DNA of 64,000 nucleotides, taken from Nocardia terrae. Its GTDB lineage: Bacteria; Actinomycetota; Actinomycetes; Mycobacteriales; Mycobacteriaceae. This document shows positions 60,901-64,000 of the stretch, one piece after another (positions within the stretch are counted from its first letter, which is position 1; each line of letters starts with the position of its first letter). The notes beneath the pieces are model-generated. The model was given only the letters and a program-made list of their open reading frames with translations, was not told the origin of the DNA and did no database searches. Made by a program: the position numbers and the translations under genes. The DNA is taken from contig NZ_WRPP01000016.1 in the NCBI RefSeq assembly GCF_009760405.1, positions 62,001-126,000 of the forward strand, given 5' to 3'.

Positions 60901-61800
60901 CTAGACCGGGACGGAGACGACGGCGATCGCGCGGCCCGGAGCCGCACGCAGGCGGTCCGCGATCGCGTCGGCGATATCGCCGTCACCCGGCACCACGGGA
61001 TCCAGGTCGGCGACCGGATGGTTCAGGGCGTCAAGGGATTCCGCGATATAGGTGGGCATGCGGTCCGCGGGCTGCGAGCGCAGGTCGGCGAGGGTGCTCA
61101 CGCCGGTGAGGACCATCAGCGACTCCAGGCCGGTGGCGCCCGCGCCGTCGATGTCGGTGTCGAGCCGGTCGCCGACCACCAGGGCGTCCCGGGTGCCCGC
61201 GCGCTCGAGCGCATCCTCCATCAGCGGGGCGAACGGCTTGCCCGCCACGATCGGTTCCAGGCCCGACGCGTGCCGCAGCGCCGCGACCATGGAGCCGTTA
61301 CCGGGAGCCAGACCCCGCTCGGTGGGGAGAGTGGCATCGGTATTGGCGGCCACCCACAGCGCGCCCGACCGCAGCGCGTAGGCGGCCTCGGCCAGATCCG
61401 CCCAGGCGGTCTGCATCGAATGGCCCTGCACCACGGCGCTCGGCACGACACCGTCGAACCGGCGGACCGCCTGCAGGCCCACGTTCTCCACCTCGGCGAT
61501 CAGGTCATCGGTGCCGACCACGAGCACGGTCGCCCCCGGCGGGACGCGATGCGCCAGCAGCCGGGCGGCCGCCTGCGCACTGGTCACCACCTCGTCCTCG
61601 TGGGCGTCGAAACCCAAATCCCGCAGGTGCAGGGCCACCGCGTCCGCCGAACGGCTCGCGTTGTTGGTGACATACATCAGGCGCTGCCCCGAATCGCCCG
61701 CCGAAAGTGCCTCCGACGCACCGGGAATCGGGTCGTGGCCGCGGAACAAGGTTCCGTCCAGATCCAACAGCAGTGCCTCGAACCGGTCCCGCAGTCGCAT
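60901..61800 (-). CDS. HAD-IIA phosphatase (Rv1692-like), 299 aa
   Basis: A haloacid-dehalogenase-fold phosphatase. Motif I DLDGTLF (Asp13, Asp15), motif II-type MYVTNNASRSADAVALHLRD, the C2 cap domain, and motif III/IV GKPFAPLMEDAL with VVGDRLDTDIDGAGATGLES. The M. tuberculosis counterpart Rv1692 has been described as a glycerol-3-phosphate phosphatase acting in glycerophospholipid recycling, the best guess here too. ATG 61800 is preceded by GAGAGGAA. It sits downstream of the TPR gene, separated by a terminator, and upstream of the small tlyA-operon gene. Confidence 0.92.
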   Translation of the reverse strand: MRLRDRFEALLLDLDGTLFRGHDPIPGASEALSAGDSGQRLMYVTNNASRSADAVALHLRDLGFDAHEDEVVTSAQAAARLLAHRVPPGATVLVVGTDDLIAEVENVGLQAVRRFDGVVPSAVVQGHSMQTAWADLAEAAYALRSGALWVAANTDATLPTERGLAPGNGSMVAALRHASGLEPIVAGKPFAPLMEDALERAGTRDALVVGDRLDTDIDGAGATGLESLMVLTGVSTLADLRSQPADRMPTYIAESLDALNHPVADLDPVVPGDGDIADAIADRLRAAPGRAIAVVSVPV

Positions 61801-61835
61801 TGTGCCGTTCCTCTCGATCACTCATCACAGAGACG

Positions 61836-61874
61836 AAAAAACCGTGCGGCCACGCTGTTGCGCGGCCGCACGGT
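61836..61874 (-). terminator. Rho-independent terminator of the TPR-protein gene
   Basis: On the minus strand ACCGTGCGGCC pairs with GGCCGCACGGT (61864-61874 with 61841-61851) and is followed by a T-run (complement of GAAAAA at 61836-61840). It lies 20 bases beyond the stop at 61894. Confidence 0.85.
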
Positions 61875-61893
61875 CGAAATCACTTGCCGGTCC

Positions 61894-63828
61894 TCAGTTC
61901 TCGGTCTCGCCGTCGGCCTTCGCGGGCGCCTCGGAGTCCTTGTCGGCCGGGGCCGAATCCGATTCGGCCGGTGCGGCGTCGTCCGCGTCGGAGTCCTCGT
62001 CGTCCTCGTCGCCGAACGCGGCGGTCCAGTCCGCGCCGTCCTCGCCCTCGCCGGACAGCTCGGCGGCGCGTTCCTCGGCATCGGTCTCGCCGTCGTGATC
62101 CGCGGAGGCGGCGTTCATGAACCAGGTGAGCGCCTCTTCCTCACGTCCGGCCGCGAGCAGCGCCTCGGCGTAGGCGTAGAACAGGCGCGCCGCGGCGGAA
62201 CCGGTACGCGCCGGGTCGAGTTCGGCGGTCTGCAGCGTCACCACGGCCTGATCGAACTGGCCCAGATCCATGCGCGCGCCGGCGACCACGATGCGCAGCT
62301 CGGTGGCCTCGTCGCCCTGCAGGGCCCGCGCCTCGTCACTGCGACCCAGCTCGATGGCCCGCTCCGGACGGCCCAGACCGCGCTCGCAATCCGCCATCAC
62401 GGCCAGCAGACCCGAACCGCCGGACATCCGGCGCGCGGTCCGCAGCTCCGACAGCGCCTCGGCCCACTCACCGGCGTGATAGGCCGCCACACCGGCGGTC
62501 TCGCGCACCACCGCGATGCGGCCGGCCCGCTGCCGCGCCGCCCGGGCGTGCGCCAGCGCCAGCTCCGGATCCTCGTCCAGCAGCTGCGCCACCATCACCA
62601 GGTGCCGGGCGACCGCCTCGGCATTGCTCTTGTCCAGGCTCAGCAGATCGCGACGGACCGCGCCCTCGAGATCCGAGGCCTGCACGTCGTCCGGCAGCTC
62701 CGGCTCGTCGGGGCGACCCGAACGCCGCTCGCCCGACCGGCCGCCGCCGACCCGCGCGCCCTCGCCGCCCCGGCGGCGATCCTGCCCGCCGTCGAACGAC
62801 CGCTCGCCCGAACCGTTCCCGGCCCGCTCGAAATCCCGGTCCTCGCCGGACTTCTCACGACGCTCATCGCCGGAGCCGTTGCGCGCGAAGCCCTTCCGCT
62901 CCTCGCGCTCACCGCGATCACGGTCGAATCCGCGTCCGCCGCCACGGTTTTCACCACCGCGGTTGAACCCGCCTTCACGACGCTCACCGCGATCGCGGTT
63001 GAACCCGCCTTCACGACGATCCCCGCCACCGCGATTGAAGCCGCCCTCACGACGATCCCCGCCACCGCGATTGAAGCCGCCCTCACGACGATCCCCGCCA
63101 CCGCGATTGAAGCCGCCCTCACGACGATCCCCGCCACCGCGATTGAAGCCGCCCTCACGACGCTCACCGCGATCGAATCCGCCTTCACGGCGCTCGCCGC
63201 CGCCGCGGTTGAATCCGCCTTCACGGCGCTCTCCACCGCCGCGGTTGAACCCGCCTTCACGACGCTCACCACCGCCGCGGTTGAACCCGCCTTCACGACG
63301 ATCCCCGCCACCGCGGTTGAACCCGCCCTCACGGCGCTCACCACGATCGCGGTTGAAGCCGCCCTCACGACGCTCACCGCGATCGAATCCGCCTTCACGG
63401 CGCTCGCCGCCGCCACGGTTGAAGCCACCCTCACGGCGCTCGCCGCCACCGCGGCTGAACCCGCCCTCACGACGCTCACCACCGCCGCGGTTGAACCCGC
63501 CCTCACGACGCTCGCCGCCACCGCGGTTGAAGCCACCCTCGCGACGCTCACCACGGTCGAAGCCGCCACGGCCGCCCTCACCCCGATAGCCGCCGCGATC
63601 GCGGTCGCCTTCGGAGCGGTTCCAGCCGCCACGCTCGTTGTCACGGCCGCGGTTGTAGCCGCCACCGTCACGGTTGCCGCCCTCACGACGCGGGCCGCCG
63701 CCGTACGACCGTCCCTGATCGGACCGGCCCTCACGTCGTTCGTTCTCGTCACGCCGGCCGTAGCCGCCCTGTCCGGTCCCACCATCGTTGCGGCGGAAGG
63801 GTTTGCGGCCGTCGTTCTGCTCCGCCAC
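61894..63828 (-). CDS. TPR protein with long Arg/Gly/Glu repeat N-terminus (Rv1691-like), 644 aa
   Basis: Residues ~375-570 form TPR-like helical pairs (ARHLVMVAQLLDEDPELALA, AGVAAYHAGEWAEALSELRT, LAVMADCERGLGRPERAIEL, YAYAEALLAAGREEEALTWF), matching M. tuberculosis Rv1691 in both sequence type and position. Residues ~1-370 are disordered Arg/Gly/Asp/Glu/Asn sequence, of which 90-287 are 17 near-identical units such as FNRGGGERREGG. The C-terminal ~55 residues are strongly acidic. A GTG at 63828 with AGGGATC upstream is the likely start. The tail resembles RGG/RNA-binding regions, so an RNA- or ribosome-linked role is plausible but unproven; the TPR part suggests protein partners. Confidence 0.88.
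   Translation of the reverse strand: MAEQNDGRKPFRRNDGGTGQGGYGRRDENERREGRSDQGRSYGGGPRREGGNRDGGGYNRGRDNERGGWNRSEGDRDRGGYRGEGGRGGFDRGERREGGFNRGGGERREGGFNRGGGERREGGFSRGGGERREGGFNRGGGERREGGFDRGERREGGFNRDRGERREGGFNRGGGDRREGGFNRGGGERREGGFNRGGGERREGGFNRGGGERREGGFDRGERREGGFNRGGGDRREGGFNRGGGDRREGGFNRGGGDRREGGFNRGGGDRREGGFNRDRGERREGGFNRGGENRGGGRGFDRDRGEREERKGFARNGSGDERREKSGEDRDFERAGNGSGERSFDGGQDRRRGGEGARVGGGRSGERRSGRPDEPELPDDVQASDLEGAVRRDLLSLDKSNAEAVARHLVMVAQLLDEDPELALAHARAARQRAGRIAVVRETAGVAAYHAGEWAEALSELRTARRMSGGSGLLAVMADCERGLGRPERAIELGRSDEARALQGDEATELRIVVAGARMDLGQFDQAVVTLQTAELDPARTGSAAARLFYAYAEALLAAGREEEALTWFMNAASADHDGETDAEERAAELSGEGEDGADWTAAFGDEDDEDSDADDAAPAESDSAPADKDSEAPAKADGETEN
62968..63561 (-). 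repeat. In-frame tandem repeat, 17 units of 30 or 36 bp
   Basis: The segment encodes residues 90-287 of the TPR protein. Thirteen units read FNRGGG(E/D)RREGG or FSRGGGERREGG or FNRDRGERREGG (36 bp) and three shorter ones read FDRGERREGG (30 bp), plus one of mixed form. Adjacent units are nearly identical at DNA level (for example four consecutive GGGDRREGG units at about 63000-63150), so copy number is expected to vary between strains. Confidence 0.9.
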
Positions 63829-63965
63829 GGTGATCCCTCTCTAGTGTTGTAAGCCTGCCGTACCCGGCCGCGGCGCTGGCTCGCGTGAGGGTCGCGGGAG
63901 TGTCCCGCACACCTCAAATTGAATCACGCGTGCTCGAGCGTCCACGCAGCGCGGGCGCTGAAACG

Positions 63966-63999
63966 CAGAATAGGGGACCCGTGAGGGTCCCCTATTCTG
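63966..63999 (-). terminator. Hairpin terminator at the right window edge
   Basis: CAGAATAGGGGACCC (63966-63980) pairs perfectly with its complement at 63985-63999 around GTGA. No gene ends inside the window next to it, so it probably terminates the next gene to the right on the minus strand (tyrS lies upstream in M. tuberculosis). Confidence 0.75.
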
Positions 64000-64000
64000 G

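Noticed and set aside
62968-63561. Regular repeats that might be taken for a CRISPR array
   Set aside because: The units are contiguous without spacers, stay in frame and encode Gly/Arg repeats of one protein.
60715-63852. Open frame of more than 1000 codons on the plus strand opposite the HAD and TPR genes
   Set aside because: It is the antisense of well-supported genes. Its Pro/Ala/Thr repeats simply mirror the GGxRREGG repeats, and it has no domain or ribosome site.

Overview
The window is high-GC actinobacterial DNA, most probably from a Nocardia-like member of the mycolic-acid bacteria (Mycobacteriales). Three things support this. A long right-hand block matches the Mycobacterium tuberculosis Rv1691-Rv1701 and Rv1708-Rv1713 neighbourhoods gene for gene. 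There is a secreted antigen-85-type mycolyltransferase. There is also the start of a carboxylic acid reductase of the Nocardia/Mycobacterium type. Many starts are GTG or TTG, neighbouring genes often overlap by 4 bases, and antisense frames are open for long stretches, as expected at this GC content. No rRNA, tRNA, CRISPR array, insertion sequence or prophage was seen.

Layout. 1-13.8 kb is accessory metabolism and regulation: the 5' end of a carboxylic acid reductase gene, several alpha/beta hydrolases (one broken), two drug-efflux MFS pumps, an auxiliary-looking tryptophanyl-tRNA synthetase behind a leader-peptide attenuator, MarR/TetR/AraC regulators, a quinone-oxidoreductase-like enzyme with paired operators, an APH-fold kinase and a beta-lactamase-fold hydrolase. 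13.9-19.4 kb holds a UvrA-like ATPase without the UvrB-binding region, an AraC-VOC pair, the mycolyltransferase and a GNAT protein. 19.4-21.1 kb is a PrsW-type membrane protease coupled to an exported protein. 21.3-25.2 kb is the most unusual region: three prenyl diphosphate synthase genes, one with its catalytic aspartates replaced, plus a gene encoding only the Fe-S C-terminal domain of IspG, tightly coupled between two of them. 25.7-39.2 kb carries an acyltransferase, a DUF1254-type lipoprotein, a DrrAB-like ABC exporter with TetR, an MFS-LysR pair, a polytopic membrane protein, a Ser/Thr kinase with an extracellular ligand-binding domain, a SUKH-like protein and an epoxide-hydrolase-like enzyme.

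39.8-47.0 kb is the conserved parA-scpA-scpB-rluB-cmk-der operon (chromosome condensation, 23S rRNA pseudouridylation, nucleotide and ribosome-assembly functions), with start/stop overlaps at most junctions and a strong terminator. After a small accessory patch (secreted peptide, F420-type nitroreductase-like protein with a divergent TetR and twin operators), 49.0-63.8 kb runs on the minus strand: an Rv1691-like TPR protein, a HAD phosphatase, an Rv1693-like protein, tlyA, nadK, recN, steA, mctB/steB, pyrG, a NUDIX hydrolase and xerD. It is interrupted only by small insertions (a methyltransferase, a GNAT and an SRPBCC protein). Compared with M. tuberculosis, where both blocks point the same way, the parA-der block is inverted here. 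Two core proteins (RluB and the TPR protein) carry very long Gly/Arg-rich tails.
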